The notes: generated by a model from the letters alone, not told the origin. 25,245 nucleotides of DNA from an uncultured Eubacteriales bacterium (GCA_900545455.1 UQZF01000020.1:1-25245), one strand, 5' to 3'; counted from the first letter of the stretch, positions 1 to 7,591 are shown. Translations and numbers: made by a program.

Positions 1-1110
1 AACGGTTATAGATCAGAGGACGGAGCCGACTGCCGTAACTATGGTGGTCTTGATGGAATTCCTGAAGCCAGACATTTTATGGCTGATATTATGGGAGTGG
101 ATGCTTCCAATGTGATTGTTTATGGCAATGCCAGCCTTAACATTATGTACGATACAATTTCCAGATTTATGCTTGAGGGTACAGGTGGCTGCACACCTTG
201 GTGCAAGCTTGACAAGGTTAAGTTTCTCTGTCCTGTACCGGGATATGACAGACATTTTGCCATCACGCAGCATTTCGGCATAGAGATGATTAATGTTCCC
301 ATGAATGCTGACGGACCTGATATGGATATGGTTGAGAAGCTTGTGAGCGAGGATGAAAGCATCAAGGGTATATGGTGTGTGCCTAAGTTCTCCAATCCTG
401 GCGGAGTCGTATATTCGGATGAAGTTGTCAGAAGAATGGCTGCGTTAAAACCGGCTGCAAGGGATTTCAGAATAATGTGGGATAATGCATACGTTGTCCA
501 CTACCTCTATGCAGATAATCAGCCGCAGATTCCTGACATTATTGCCGAATGTGAGAAGGCAGGAAATCCTGATATGGTGTATGAGTTTGCTTCAACCTCC
601 AAGATAAGTTTTGCGGGAGCGGGAATTGCAGCACTTGCAACCTCTAAGGCGAACATAGCAGAGGTGAAAAAGTCACTCACAATACAGACAATAGGATACG
701 ATAAGATTAATCAGTTAAGACATGTAAGATTTTATAAGAATAAGCAGGGCATTATGAATCACATGATGAAGCAGGCTGAGATTTTAAGACCTAAGTTCGA
801 GGCTGTGGAAAGTATACTTGACAGTGAACTTTCGGGACTTGGAATCGGAACCTGGTCTAAGCCTCTCGGAGGATATTTTATATCCTTTGATGCAATGCCG
901 GGATGTGCTAAGGCGATTGTAGCAAAGTGCAAGGAGGCAGGAATGGTTCTCACAGGTGCCGGAGCTACATTCCCTTACGGCAAAGACCCTGAGGATTCCA
1001 ATATCCGAATTGCTCCGTCATTCCCGACGGTGGAGGAGATGAAGAAGGCAGCTCTTCTGTTTGCACTGTGTGTAAAGCTTGTGAGCGTTGATAAGCTTCT
1101 TGGAGAATAG
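1..1110 (+). CDS. PLP-dependent aminotransferase, class I/II fold (5' end outside window)
   Basis: The frame is open from base 1 (reads NGYRSEDGADCRNYGG) and continues without a stop to the TAG at 1108-1110, so the true start lies upstream; the ATG at 79 is internal. Fold-type I aminotransferase features are visible: a glycine-rich cofactor loop segment (YGNASLNIMYD), an Asp in MWDNAYVVHYL expected to hold the pyridine nitrogen, and the cofactor lysine in STSKISFAGAG (codon at 601-603). The overall pattern fits the MocR-like aminotransferase domain family (Pfam Aminotran_MocR), here without a DNA-binding domain in the visible part. Substrate is not evident. The next gene, proC, starts 33 bases downstream in the same direction, suggesting co-transcription and an amino-acid metabolism role. 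Confident on family, not on substrate. Confidence 0.85.
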   Translation, partial: NGYRSEDGADCRNYGGLDGIPEARHFMADIMGVDASNVIVYGNASLNIMYDTISRFMLEGTGGCTPWCKLDKVKFLCPVPGYDRHFAITQHFGIEMINVPMNADGPDMDMVEKLVSEDESIKGIWCVPKFSNPGGVVYSDEVVRRMAALKPAARDFRIMWDNAYVVHYLYADNQPQIPDIIAECEKAGNPDMVYEFASTSKISFAGAGIAALATSKANIAEVKKSLTIQTIGYDKINQLRHVRFYKNKQGIMNHMMKQAEILRPKFEAVESILDSELSGLGIGTWSKPLGGYFISFDAMPGCAKAIVAKCKEAGMVLTGAGATFPYGKDPEDSNIRIAPSFPTVEEMKKAALLFALCVKLVSVDKLLGE

Positions 1111-1142
1111 GTTTCACTTATGACGAAGGGAATGGTACATTC

Positions 1143-1940
1143 ATGAGTACATTTGGTTTTATTGGAATGGGAAATATGGGGTATGCGATGCTTAAGGGTC
1201 TGCTTAAGACATACAACCCTGATGATATTATTTTTTCTTGTGCAACCGATAAGAAGCGTGTTGCGGTGAGCGAAGAGACGGGTGTCAGAACAGCGGCTTC
1301 CAATGCAGAGTGTGCCAACAGCGCTAAGTATATTATTCTTGCCGTTAAGCCACAGGTATATGACACGGTAATCAAGAATCTGATGAATGTTGTCACACAG
1401 GATAATATTATTATCTCTCTTTCTCCAAGTCACACAATAGAGGCACTTAAGGATAAGTTCATTAAGCCTGTGCGTATAGTGCGTGCAATGCCTAATACTC
1501 CGGCTCTCATAGGTGAAGCTATGACAGGAGTGGCTTATGATGCGATGGAGTTCTCATTTGATGAGAGAGAAGTGCTCGACAGATTCTTCAATTCTTTCGG
1601 TACATACAGAGTTGTTGATGAAAAGCTTATGAATGCGGTTACTTGTGCCAGCGGAAGCTCGCCGGCGTATGTGTATATGTTCATAGAAGCCATGGCTGAT
1701 GCATGCGTAAAGCATGGGATGCCAAGAGAGGCTGCGTATGACTTTGTTGCACAGACGGTTGTCGGGGCGGGCGAAATGGTGCTTAAGACAAAGGAACATC
1801 CGGGACTTTTGAAGGATAAGGTATGTTCACCGGGAGGTACCACAATCGCCGGAGTTGCGGCACTTGAAGAGCATGGATTTAGAAATTCAATCATAAAGGC
1901 AGTTGATGCATGCTTTGAGAAGTGCAGCGGGATAAAGTAA
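1143..1940 (+). CDS. proC: pyrroline-5-carboxylate reductase
   Basis: Catalyses the last step of proline synthesis, NAD(P)H-dependent reduction of 1-pyrroline-5-carboxylate, in the cytoplasm. At 265 residues it has the usual family length. The N-terminal Rossmann motif GFIGMGNMGYAML begins at about residue 5, followed by AVKPQ and RAMPNTP segments typical of the family. The C-terminal dimerisation and substrate domain carries the P5CR signature region, with ASGSSPAYVYMF and SPGGTTIAG. A purine-rich GAAGGG lies upstream of the ATG. All 19 lysine codons are AAG, a useful reference for household codon use in this genome. It sits between the aminotransferase and the Nudix gene with short gaps, consistent with one operon. 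Confidence 0.96.
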   Translation: MSTFGFIGMGNMGYAMLKGLLKTYNPDDIIFSCATDKKRVAVSEETGVRTAASNAECANSAKYIILAVKPQVYDTVIKNLMNVVTQDNIIISLSPSHTIEALKDKFIKPVRIVRAMPNTPALIGEAMTGVAYDAMEFSFDEREVLDRFFNSFGTYRVVDEKLMNAVTCASGSSPAYVYMFIEAMADACVKHGMPREAAYDFVAQTVVGAGEMVLKTKEHPGLLKDKVCSPGGTTIAGVAALEEHGFRNSIIKAVDACFEKCSGIK

Positions 1941-1962
1941 ACGGAAGGACAAGCAGTGGATT

Positions 1963-2499
1963 ATGGAGATAGTTAAGCGCCTTAAGAGAGAACTCGTGTA
2001 TAAGGGCACGGTAATAAATATGTATAAAGATACGGTGCAGGTACAGAACGGGCACATTGCAGAGTGGGACTTCATAGGACATAAGGGAGCGGCAGCAGTT
2101 GTCCCTGTTCTTGATGACGGTCGTATTCTCATGGTTAAGCAGTACAGGAATGCGCTTGACAGGATGACAATAGAGGTTCCGGCAGGTGGAAGGGACACGA
2201 CAGATGAACCTTATATAGCATGTGCTTCAAGAGAACTTGAGGAGGAGACAGGCTATGCTTCCGATGATCTTGAGTTTCTCATATCGATTCAGACCACAGT
2301 TGCCTTCTGCAACGAGAAGATAGATGTATTCGTCGCTAAAAACTTAAGAAAGACACATCAGAATCTCGATGAGGATGAGTGTGTTGATGTTGAGGCTTTT
2401 GATGTTGATACACTTCTTGATATGATATATGCGGGAAAGCTTCAGGATGGCAAGACGATGGCGGCGATAATGGCGTATAAGCTCAAATATCAGGTGTAG
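1963..2499 (+). CDS. nudF: Nudix hydrolase, probable ADP-ribose pyrophosphatase
   Basis: A 178-residue Nudix protein. The Nudix box (G-x5-E-x7-REUxEExGU) is complete, running from GRDTTDE to RELEEETGY at about residues 77-99, so the Mg-binding glutamates are intact. The upstream strand with EVPAGG is typical of the ADP-ribose pyrophosphatase (NudF/YqkG) subgroup, which splits ADP-ribose into AMP and ribose 5-phosphate. In Bacillus subtilis, nudF (yqkG) also lies near spoIIM, xerD (ripX) and deoB (drm), matching the neighbours here. The gap to proC is 22 bases. Subfamily is inferred from motif context and synteny; exact substrate is unproven. Confidence 0.88.
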   Translation: MEIVKRLKRELVYKGTVINMYKDTVQVQNGHIAEWDFIGHKGAAAVVPVLDDGRILMVKQYRNALDRMTIEVPAGGRDTTDEPYIACASRELEEETGYASDDLEFLISIQTTVAFCNEKIDVFVAKNLRKTHQNLDEDECVDVEAFDVDTLLDMIYAGKLQDGKTMAAIMAYKLKYQV

Positions 2500-2597
2500 C
2501 TTGGTCTGATTCAGACGCATTTGGTATGCATATTGTGATGGTTGACCTCATATCTTATTTTGTCCGGACAGGGCAGAAGGGATGTGGGGTCTTTTTT

Positions 2598-3167
2598 ATG
2601 CAGAATGTAAAGTTTGATATCAAAGGCACGGATAAGATTGTTATGGCATTCTTTGGCGGAATAATTGCGGGGTCGATTGTTGTAAATGTTATTCCTTTTT
2701 CATGGGTGCTGGCTATGAACGTATGGGGAGCCGATTATCTGCGCTCATTTATGGCAAAAAGTGTTAAGTATAAAACAATGATACGCTATCTGATGAGAAT
2801 GAGGGGACAGATAATGGCAGGTATTTTTATACTCATGCTGACACCGTTTATCAGAAAGCTTATATACATTCTTCCGGCATATATCGGACTGGCCTGGGGA
2901 GTGGTAAGCTCGATTATTCTTATGGAGCATGGACTAAACGGAATAAGAATATGCTTTTTTCTCATATTCCCGCATTTTATTTTCTATGGTCTGGGTATCG
3001 GAATGACGGCATATAAGCTGCTTTCGATGAGAAATTCGATGAAAAGGAAGCCTGATTACACCGTGATAGTCGTTATAATATTCTCTGTGTTAATGATAAC
3101 GGCAGGCATTATGGCTGAGGCATATGTCAATTCTGAAGTGTTTCCGGCAATATTGAGGAATTTTTAA
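2598..3167 (+). CDS. spoIIM: SpoIIM-like integral membrane protein
   Basis: A hydrophobic protein of 189 residues from this start, with about five membrane segments: residues 13-35, 70-88, 95-115, 120-142 and 162-180. Glycines in the first helix (FFGGIIAGSIVVN) and a late LIFPHFIFYGLG segment resemble SpoIIM, a subunit of the SpoIIDMP peptidoglycan-remodelling machine used in engulfment. Position between nudF and xerD is that of spoIIM in Bacillus and many Clostridia, which supports the call as much as the sequence does. An in-frame ATG at 2526 would add 24 residues, but nothing like a ribosome site precedes it, whereas GTGGGG lies eight bases before 2598; the start is uncertain. If right, the organism or its ancestors sporulate. 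Confidence 0.7.
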   Translation: MQNVKFDIKGTDKIVMAFFGGIIAGSIVVNVIPFSWVLAMNVWGADYLRSFMAKSVKYKTMIRYLMRMRGQIMAGIFILMLTPFIRKLIYILPAYIGLAWGVVSSIILMEHGLNGIRICFFLIFPHFIFYGLGIGMTAYKLLSMRNSMKRKPDYTVIVVIIFSVLMITAGIMAEAYVNSEVFPAILRNF

Positions 3168-3199
3168 GCGAAATTATTGGAAAATAAATATTTAACAGA

Positions 3200-3228
3200 T
3201 TGATTTTGTTAAATAAGTCATATATAAT
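3200..3228 (+). promoter_or_regulatory. sigma-A-type promoter of xerD
   Basis: TTGATT (3200-3205) and a consensus TATAAT (3223-3228) are separated by exactly 17 bases. Transcription would begin near 3235, giving a leader of about 100 bases that contains the 16-bp repeats. This separates xerD transcription from the upstream proC-nudF-spoIIM genes. Confidence 0.7.
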
Positions 3229-3243
3229 ATTCACTACACGGGC

Positions 3244-3302
3244 TATGAGCTTATGAGCATAAATGCTTATGAGCATAAATGCTCATGAACATAAAAGCTC
3301 AC
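3244..3302 (+). repeat. three and a half tandem 16-bp hairpin-forming repeats in the xerD leader
   Basis: Two identical copies of TATGAGCATAAATGCT (3252-3267, 3268-3283) are followed by a third with four changes (3284-3299, CATGAACATAAAAGCT) and preceded by a half copy (3244-3251, TATGAGCT). Each full copy contains the dyad AGCAT-AA-ATGCT, so single copies and neighbouring copies can pair in RNA. The array lies between the xerD promoter and its ribosome site, so it would be transcribed as 5' leader. Confidence 0.85.
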
Positions 3303-3333
3303 GAATGTATCGGGTAACGGGTGAAGGGGTGCA

Positions 3334-4218
3334 ATGGAACGAGAAGTTGAAGAATACATAACATATATTGAGAATCACGGCCGCAAATCAGAGAACACAT
3401 TGCTGTCATACAGGCGGGATTTAAAAAAGCTTGTTATTTTTCTGACCGATAAGGGACTTACCGAATGGAATCAGGTTACAGAGACCGATCTGACTGCATA
3501 TATTATGCAGATTCAGAGAGAAGGCTGCGCACAGACAACCATATCAAGGTATATAGTCTCAATAAAGGCTTTTTTTGAGTATCTGTATAAGAATGAAATC
3601 ATAAGCGATGAGGCGGCTGTTAATCTTAAGGCACCTCGGATTGATAAAAAGATTCCGGGAGTAATATCGGTTGAGCATGTTGTGAGGCTTATTACTGCAC
3701 CGGACGGGGATACACCGAAGCTTCTCAGGGACAGAGCCATGCTTGAACTTCTGTATGCCACAGGTATCAAGGTGTCGGAGCTTGTGTCAATCAGGATGGA
3801 GGATGTCAACCTTCAGATGGGCTACATTAATTGTGAGACAATGGCTCATGACAGAATAATTCCGTTCGGCAATGAGGCTAAGCAGGCTCTCATGCGATAT
3901 CTTAAGGATGGAAGAGACAAGCTGGTAAAGGATAATTACAGCGAATATCTGTTCACCAATGTGAATGGCGGGCAGATGAGCCGTCAGGGCTTTTGGAAGC
4001 TGATTAAAGCATACGCAAAAAAAGCGGGGATAGAGGAGGATATAACTCCTTATACATTAAGACATTCCTTCGCGGCACATATGATAAGCAACGGTGCCGA
4101 CATATATGCGGTATCTGAGATGCTGGGACACACGGACATATCGGCAACGCAGGTCTACGCCGTATTTTCCAATTCAAGATTAAGAGATGTGTATACAAAA
4201 GCTCACCCAAGAGGGTGA
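3334..4218 (+). CDS. xerD: XerD-family tyrosine recombinase with altered catalytic residues
   Basis: Two-domain Xer recombinase of 294 residues (E. coli XerD has 298), alignable end to end. The N-terminal SAM-like core-binding domain spans about residues 1-90 and the catalytic domain 105-290, ending in the family's HPRG tail. Compared with E. coli XerD from memory, the first catalytic arginine (R148, in TGLRVSEL) is lysine 146 here (TGIKVSEL). The beta-hairpin lysine (GKGNKER) is gone: the loop reads ETMAHDR. The HxxR histidine (H244) is tyrosine 240. Arg243, His266 and the nucleophile Tyr275 remain. Gene position near spoIIM and deoB is that of chromosomal xerD, which resolves dimers at dif, but these changes make an impaired or non-cleaving protein likely. 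AAGGGG precedes the ATG. Family certain; activity doubtful. Confidence 0.9.
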   Translation: MEREVEEYITYIENHGRKSENTLLSYRRDLKKLVIFLTDKGLTEWNQVTETDLTAYIMQIQREGCAQTTISRYIVSIKAFFEYLYKNEIISDEAAVNLKAPRIDKKIPGVISVEHVVRLITAPDGDTPKLLRDRAMLELLYATGIKVSELVSIRMEDVNLQMGYINCETMAHDRIIPFGNEAKQALMRYLKDGRDKLVKDNYSEYLFTNVNGGQMSRQGFWKLIKAYAKKAGIEEDITPYTLRHSFAAHMISNGADIYAVSEMLGHTDISATQVYAVFSNSRLRDVYTKAHPRG

Positions 4219-4224
4219 GCTTTT
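4197..4224. terminator. bidirectional terminator between xerD and the MurR/RpiR gene
   Basis: A perfect 12-bp stem (AAAAGCTCACCC, loop AAGA, GGGTGAGCTTTT) with A-run on one side and T-run on the other, able to stop both convergent genes. The last six codons of xerD (the HPRG tail and stop) lie within the hairpin, so the protein end and the terminator share the same bases. Confidence 0.9.
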
Positions 4225-4225
4225 C

Positions 4226-5092
4226 TTACTTTGTGTCAAGTGCATTTTCTATGAGTTCAAGCTTCAGCATCTTTGTGCGTGCCATACGCTCACTATCTGT
4301 ATTATTTTTTGAAAGCTTGTTTTCTATGCTCGCAAGTATAAGCTGGAAAGCAAATTCTGTCGGATAATACATGGTGAACAGCTGGTCACCGGAGACAGGA
4401 AGGCATATTGCAATATCTGACAATTCTGCCAGCGGTGAAGTCTCATCTGATGTAATGGCGATAATTTTGGAACCGTTTTCCTTTGCCTGCGTAGCGCTGT
4501 TCAAGGTATAATGGTTATTTCCACTGTGCGATATAAAAAGTGATACTGTGTCAGACCCGGCAAGAAGCGAGTTCTGTTTCATTGATATGAGGTCACAGGC
4601 AAGAAAAGCAGGTATTCCCATATCAACCATCCTTCGCGTAAAAGTCTGAGCAATAGTGCCGGAGTAGAGATACCCATATATTAAGAAAAGCTTGGACTTA
4701 GAGATTATATCAGCTGCATTGTCCAATAGTGAGAAGTTCAATTCCTTCTTACATTTTTCAAGCAGCATACAAGTATTGTTAATCAGATTGATTGTGCTTG
4801 TACTGCTTGTAATGTCCTGCTCCGATTGAGGTGCCAGAACATTCATTACATTGGTATATGTAGACGAAGCCTTTGCAAGTTCCAGCTTAAGCTCGGGAAA
4901 GCCCGAATATCCCAACAGCTTGCAGAAGCGTACAATGCTTGATTCAGCACTGTCGCATTCGGCTGAGAACTCTTTGATGGATTTATGTATAACATTATCA
5001 GGCGATGAGAGAATCTTATCAGCTATATCTTTTTCTTTTGGATGAAATTCTGTATATTTTTTCTTTATTATTTCCAAGGGTGTATTTTCCAA
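4226..5092 (-). CDS. MurR/RpiR-family transcriptional regulator with SIS domain
   Basis: A 288-residue regulator with the family's two domains. An N-terminal helix-turn-helix covers about residues 1-75 (FHPKEKDIADKIL, then IKEFSAECDSAESSIVRFCKLLGYSGFPELK split by the turn). A C-terminal SIS sugar-phosphate-binding domain covers about 110-250, with FLIYGYLYSGTIAQTF and a SHSGNN phosphate-loop-like segment. Such proteins sense phosphorylated sugars or related metabolites. It is divergent from the phosphoesterase/ABC genes, so it most likely controls them and itself through the two palindromes at 5167 and 5252. The start is TTG at 5092, chosen because AAGGAGG lies eight bases before it. Family certain; ligand unknown. 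Confidence 0.9.
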   Translation of the reverse strand: MENTPLEIIKKKYTEFHPKEKDIADKILSSPDNVIHKSIKEFSAECDSAESSIVRFCKLLGYSGFPELKLELAKASSTYTNVMNVLAPQSEQDITSSTSTINLINNTCMLLEKCKKELNFSLLDNAADIISKSKLFLIYGYLYSGTIAQTFTRRMVDMGIPAFLACDLISMKQNSLLAGSDTVSLFISHSGNNHYTLNSATQAKENGSKIIAITSDETSPLAELSDIAICLPVSGDQLFTMYYPTEFAFQLILASIENKLSKNNTDSERMARTKMLKLELIENALDTK

Positions 5093-5128
5093 ATCAGAAT
5101 CCTCCTTTATTATTTGATTTCTAAAATA

Positions 5129-5157
5129 ATAGTAGCACCATCAAATGATTTTTTCAA
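5129..5157 (-). promoter_or_regulatory. promoter of the MurR/RpiR gene
   Basis: On the minus strand TTGAAA (complement of 5152-5157) and TACTAT (complement of 5129-5134) are 17 bases apart, with a TGC extension just before the -10 box. The palindrome at 5167-5179 lies ten bases upstream of the -35 box. Confidence 0.6.
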
Positions 5158-5166
5158 GCAAAATAT

Positions 5167-5179
5167 GGAACTAAATTCC
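5167..5179. promoter_or_regulatory. candidate operator 1 for the MurR/RpiR regulator
   Basis: GGAACTAAATTCC, a 13-bp inverted repeat with GGAA/TTCC arms (the full arms GGAACT and AATTCC pair at five of six positions), centred about 51 bases upstream of the regulator's predicted start of transcription. It shares an extended right flank (ATTCCGCAC) with the second site at 5252, so both are likely bound by the same protein. RpiR-family sites are commonly AT-rich inverted repeats of this size. Confidence 0.55.
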
Positions 5180-5251
5180 GCACGTTGCTTAAAAATATTC
5201 ATAAAAGACACTTATTACGCATTTTTTACCTTATATTGACCAAAAAATGAT

Positions 5252-5264
5252 GGAATAAAATTCC
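5252..5264. promoter_or_regulatory. candidate operator 2 at the phosphoesterase/ABC operon promoter
   Basis: GGAATAAAATTCC, an inverted repeat matching operator 1 at 11 of 13 bases and followed by GTAC where operator 1 has GCAC. The centres are 85 bp apart, about eight helical turns. Possible -10 boxes TACAAT (5266-5271) and TATTAT (5274-5279) follow at once, so a bound protein would cover the core promoter and repress the operon. No good -35 box is seen, so activation is also possible. Confidence 0.55.
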
Positions 5265-5328
5265 GTACAATTATATTATCATCATGTAATCAAAAAAAAA
5301 TTCACTACATGAAGAATGGAGGCAGAAA

Positions 5329-6156
5329 ATGATTTTTTTACAGCTCACTGACACTCATTATGTGGGAGGAGCAGATGATGATTCAATTAAGAAGATGCTT
5401 GGGGCAATAAAGAGCTCTTCAGATAACATCGACGATATGGTAAATCGATATGATTTCAGTGATGTTGATTTTGTGATTGTGACGGGAGATATAGTACACG
5501 AATCGGACAATGAGGAAGATTACAGAGAATTTAACGATATTCTCAGAAACACAATACCACCACAGATACCGATATATTATGCTCTTGGAAATCATGACAG
5601 AAAAGCGGCATTTTATAAAGGCATTCTCAATAAAGACCATGATGGTGAATATTATTATAAATTCGATGTCGATGGTTACAGAATAATTGTACTCGACAGT
5701 GCCGTTCCGGGAAAAGAGTCAGGAACCATCTCCAAGGAACAGCTTAACTGGCTTCAAAATGAACTTAAAAGCACTTCTGAAAAAGGAACAATAATTTTTG
5801 AACATCACCCGGTATTTTGGTCAACCGAAGGTCTTACCATGCAGCTTACAAACAATGAGGAAGTACTTGATATGATAAAGAATACCGATGTCATCGCAAT
5901 ATTCACGGGGCACACACATTGCAACGGAGTTAATGTAAAAGAGCAGGTTATACAATACACCGCCGATTCCGCAGCATTTTCCATAGAAATCAGAAAAGAT
6001 AAGCATTTGGTGTTCGATGACAAGGCAGGCTTCCTTAAAGCGGAAATTAATTCAGGAAAGATGAATGTGCATTTTGAAGATATGCAGAAATATAACGCAG
6101 TATATGACGTTCCATTAGATGTATTTGCAGAACAGCTTTCAAAGCTCGATGCGTAA
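5329..6156 (+). CDS. calcineurin-like metallophosphoesterase (CpdA/GpdQ type)
   Basis: Cytoplasmic 275-residue protein without signal peptide. All metal-binding motifs of the calcineurin-like fold are present in order: D8-x-H10 (TDTH), G53-D54 followed by H57, G87-N88-H89-D90, H159-H160 (EHHP) and G194-H195-x-H197 (GHTH). Length and motif spacing match class III cyclic-nucleotide phosphodiesterases (CpdA) and the glycerophosphodiesterase GpdQ, both about 275 residues. As first gene of an ABC-importer operon it more likely processes an imported phosphodiester or phosphomonoester than a second messenger, but this is inference. GGAGG lies before the ATG. Lysine codons are mixed (11 AAA, 9 AAG), unlike the surrounding household genes. 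Family certain, substrate unknown. Confidence 0.88.
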   Translation: MIFLQLTDTHYVGGADDDSIKKMLGAIKSSSDNIDDMVNRYDFSDVDFVIVTGDIVHESDNEEDYREFNDILRNTIPPQIPIYYALGNHDRKAAFYKGILNKDHDGEYYYKFDVDGYRIIVLDSAVPGKESGTISKEQLNWLQNELKSTSEKGTIIFEHHPVFWSTEGLTMQLTNNEEVLDMIKNTDVIAIFTGHTHCNGVNVKEQVIQYTADSAAFSIEIRKDKHLVFDDKAGFLKAEINSGKMNVHFEDMQKYNAVYDVPLDVFAEQLSKLDA

Positions 6157-6169
6157 ACATAAATCAAAT

Positions 6170-6192
6170 TGATATCTTTATATTGGATATCA
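6170..6192 (+). promoter_or_regulatory. intercistronic hairpin before the binding-protein gene
   Basis: TGATATC and GATATCA form a perfect 7-bp stem around a nine-base loop, ending six bases before the GAGGAG ribosome site of the lipoprotein gene. Such structures often protect the downstream binding-protein message; this role is inferred. Confidence 0.4.
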
Positions 6193-6207
6193 GGAAAAGA
6201 GGAGAAA

Positions 6208-7575
6208 ATGAAAAAGAAATTATTAGGAAAAATTTTAAGCGGTATGACAGCGGTTATGGTATCAGCCTCAATGCTTATGACAGGATGTGCACAGAAAACC
6301 ACTTCTGACCAGAATGCAGCCGACGGAAAAAATGACAGTACGGTGGTCTGGAATGAGAATCTGTTAGACCCTGCGAATCCTGTTAAGGTAAGATTCTATT
6401 CTTACAGCTTTTCAAGTGCGGCATTCGGAACAGGCTTTCAGACAATGATGGATAATTTCAATAACGGAATCGGTAAGGAGAAGGGCGTTGAGCTTGAATT
6501 CGTAGCAGACAATTATGGCGAGACCGCTTCAACCGATATCAAGGCAGGACTTCAGGTTGATATAATTCAGAATGGTTTTCAGAGTCTTGACGGTGCTGTA
6601 TCCAATTATGGAATAAAAGCATTTGAGGATGTATTCCCCAAGGAAGAGCTTGATGCACATTTCAACGGAATACCGGATAACTGCCTTGAGCTTGGAAAGA
6701 TTGACAACAAAATGTACGGTCTTGCATTTACGTTCAGTACACCTATTTTATATGTCAACGGCGACCTTTTGGAGCAGGCAGGGCTTGACCCGACCAAGGC
6801 TCCGGCTGACTGGCAGGAAATGTATGACTGGTGTGTAAAGATTAAAGAAGCAACAGGTAAATACGGTCTCGCACTTTCACCTGTCAATTCATCCGGATGG
6901 GTAACTGACAGTATATTATATTCCAACGGAGCAACCGTTCTTAACAGTGACAGAAGTGCAGTAGAGTTCGCAAGCAAGGAAGGTATAGAGGCATTCTCAC
7001 TGTGGAAGAAGTTCTATATGGATGGTGTTGCCGTCGGCGGTACGGATTCCGAGGCAATGCAGGCATTTGCGGCAGGTGAGGCAGCAATGCACATACAGTC
7101 AACCTCTGTTTATACATACTTTGTATCTTCATCCAAGGCTGCCGGCTGGAACCTTTACGGTTATCCTATGCCTGGCTTTGACGGCAGGGACTCAATTCCT
7201 ACCAACTCAGGAAGTGCCATCGTGGTGAGACCTGACAGTGTTCAAAAAGCACAGGCAATCTGGGAGGTAATTAAGTACGTTACCGGAAATGAGGGCTATA
7301 CAATAATTACATCTCAGATAGGCTATCTGCCATTAAGACCATATCTTGCAGATGATGAAGCATACCTCAAAGAATTCGTTGATGCCAACCCGATAATTAA
7401 GCTTAATATTTCAAGACTTGCCGATATCAAGCCTGCTTCAATATGGCCTGGCGATAATGCGAGCGAGATTGCATCCCTCTATGCGGATATGGCAGTTAAA
7501 GCACTTACAACCGATGCAGATGTTGAGACAACAATGAAGGATTATCAGAAACAGATTAACAGCTATATTCAGTAA
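6208..7575 (+). CDS. ABC transporter extracellular solute-binding lipoprotein (family 1, UgpB/MalE-like)
   Basis: A 455-residue lipoprotein that would capture the solute outside the membrane. It starts MKKKLLGKILSGMT with a positively charged signal peptide and a lipobox LMTGC whose Cys is at about residue 29, followed by a Ser/Thr/Asp-rich linker. An upstream in-frame ATG (6169) was rejected because GAGGAG precedes 6208 and the extra residues would spoil the signal peptide. The mature part has the family 1 pattern for carbohydrate-type substrates: a tryptophan-rich middle (PADWQEMYDWCVKI), FAAGEAAMHIQ, and GYPMPGF. Family 1 proteins bind oligosaccharides or glycerol-3-phosphate and its diesters. 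The neighbouring phosphoesterases favour a phosphorylated ligand, but the residues that would show this cannot be assigned by eye. Confidence 0.9.
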   Translation: MKKKLLGKILSGMTAVMVSASMLMTGCAQKTTSDQNAADGKNDSTVVWNENLLDPANPVKVRFYSYSFSSAAFGTGFQTMMDNFNNGIGKEKGVELEFVADNYGETASTDIKAGLQVDIIQNGFQSLDGAVSNYGIKAFEDVFPKEELDAHFNGIPDNCLELGKIDNKMYGLAFTFSTPILYVNGDLLEQAGLDPTKAPADWQEMYDWCVKIKEATGKYGLALSPVNSSGWVTDSILYSNGATVLNSDRSAVEFASKEGIEAFSLWKKFYMDGVAVGGTDSEAMQAFAAGEAAMHIQSTSVYTYFVSSSKAAGWNLYGYPMPGFDGRDSIPTNSGSAIVVRPDSVQKAQAIWEVIKYVTGNEGYTIITSQIGYLPLRPYLADDEAYLKEFVDANPIIKLNISRLADIKPASIWPGDNASEIASLYADMAVKALTTDADVETTMKDYQKQINSYIQ

Positions 7576-7591
7576 AACGGAAAGAGCGGAT

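Noticed and set aside
1535..1894. Long antisense frame opposite proC, and similar ones opposite other genes
   Set aside because: They lie fully within well-supported genes, have no own signals, and arise from codon bias of the sense strand.
2526..2597. Upstream ATG for the SpoIIM-like gene
   Set aside because: No ribosome site and an atypical N-terminus; kept only as an alternative start.
3244..3302. Possible CRISPR-like array from regular repeats
   Set aside because: The 16-bp units are directly adjacent without spacers and no cas genes are present; tandem repeat instead.
3168..3333. Possible dif site next to xerD
   Set aside because: No 28-bp sequence with the two Xer half-site arms and 6-bp centre was found; dif is not usually next to xerD.
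5042..5239. 65-codon plus-strand frame over the MurR/RpiR start and promoter region
   Set aside because: It overlaps the regulator's start, promoter and operator 1 and has a low-complexity hydrophobic/Phe-Tyr translation from AT-rich DNA.
5236..5271. TTGACC (5236-5241) as -35 box for the phosphoesterase operon
   Set aside because: The nearest -10-like boxes (TACAAT, TATTAT) are 24 or more bases away, too far for a normal spacer.
6169..6207. Upstream in-frame ATG for the solute-binding lipoprotein
   Set aside because: It would add 13 residues before a proper signal peptide and lies before the ribosome site at 6199-6204.
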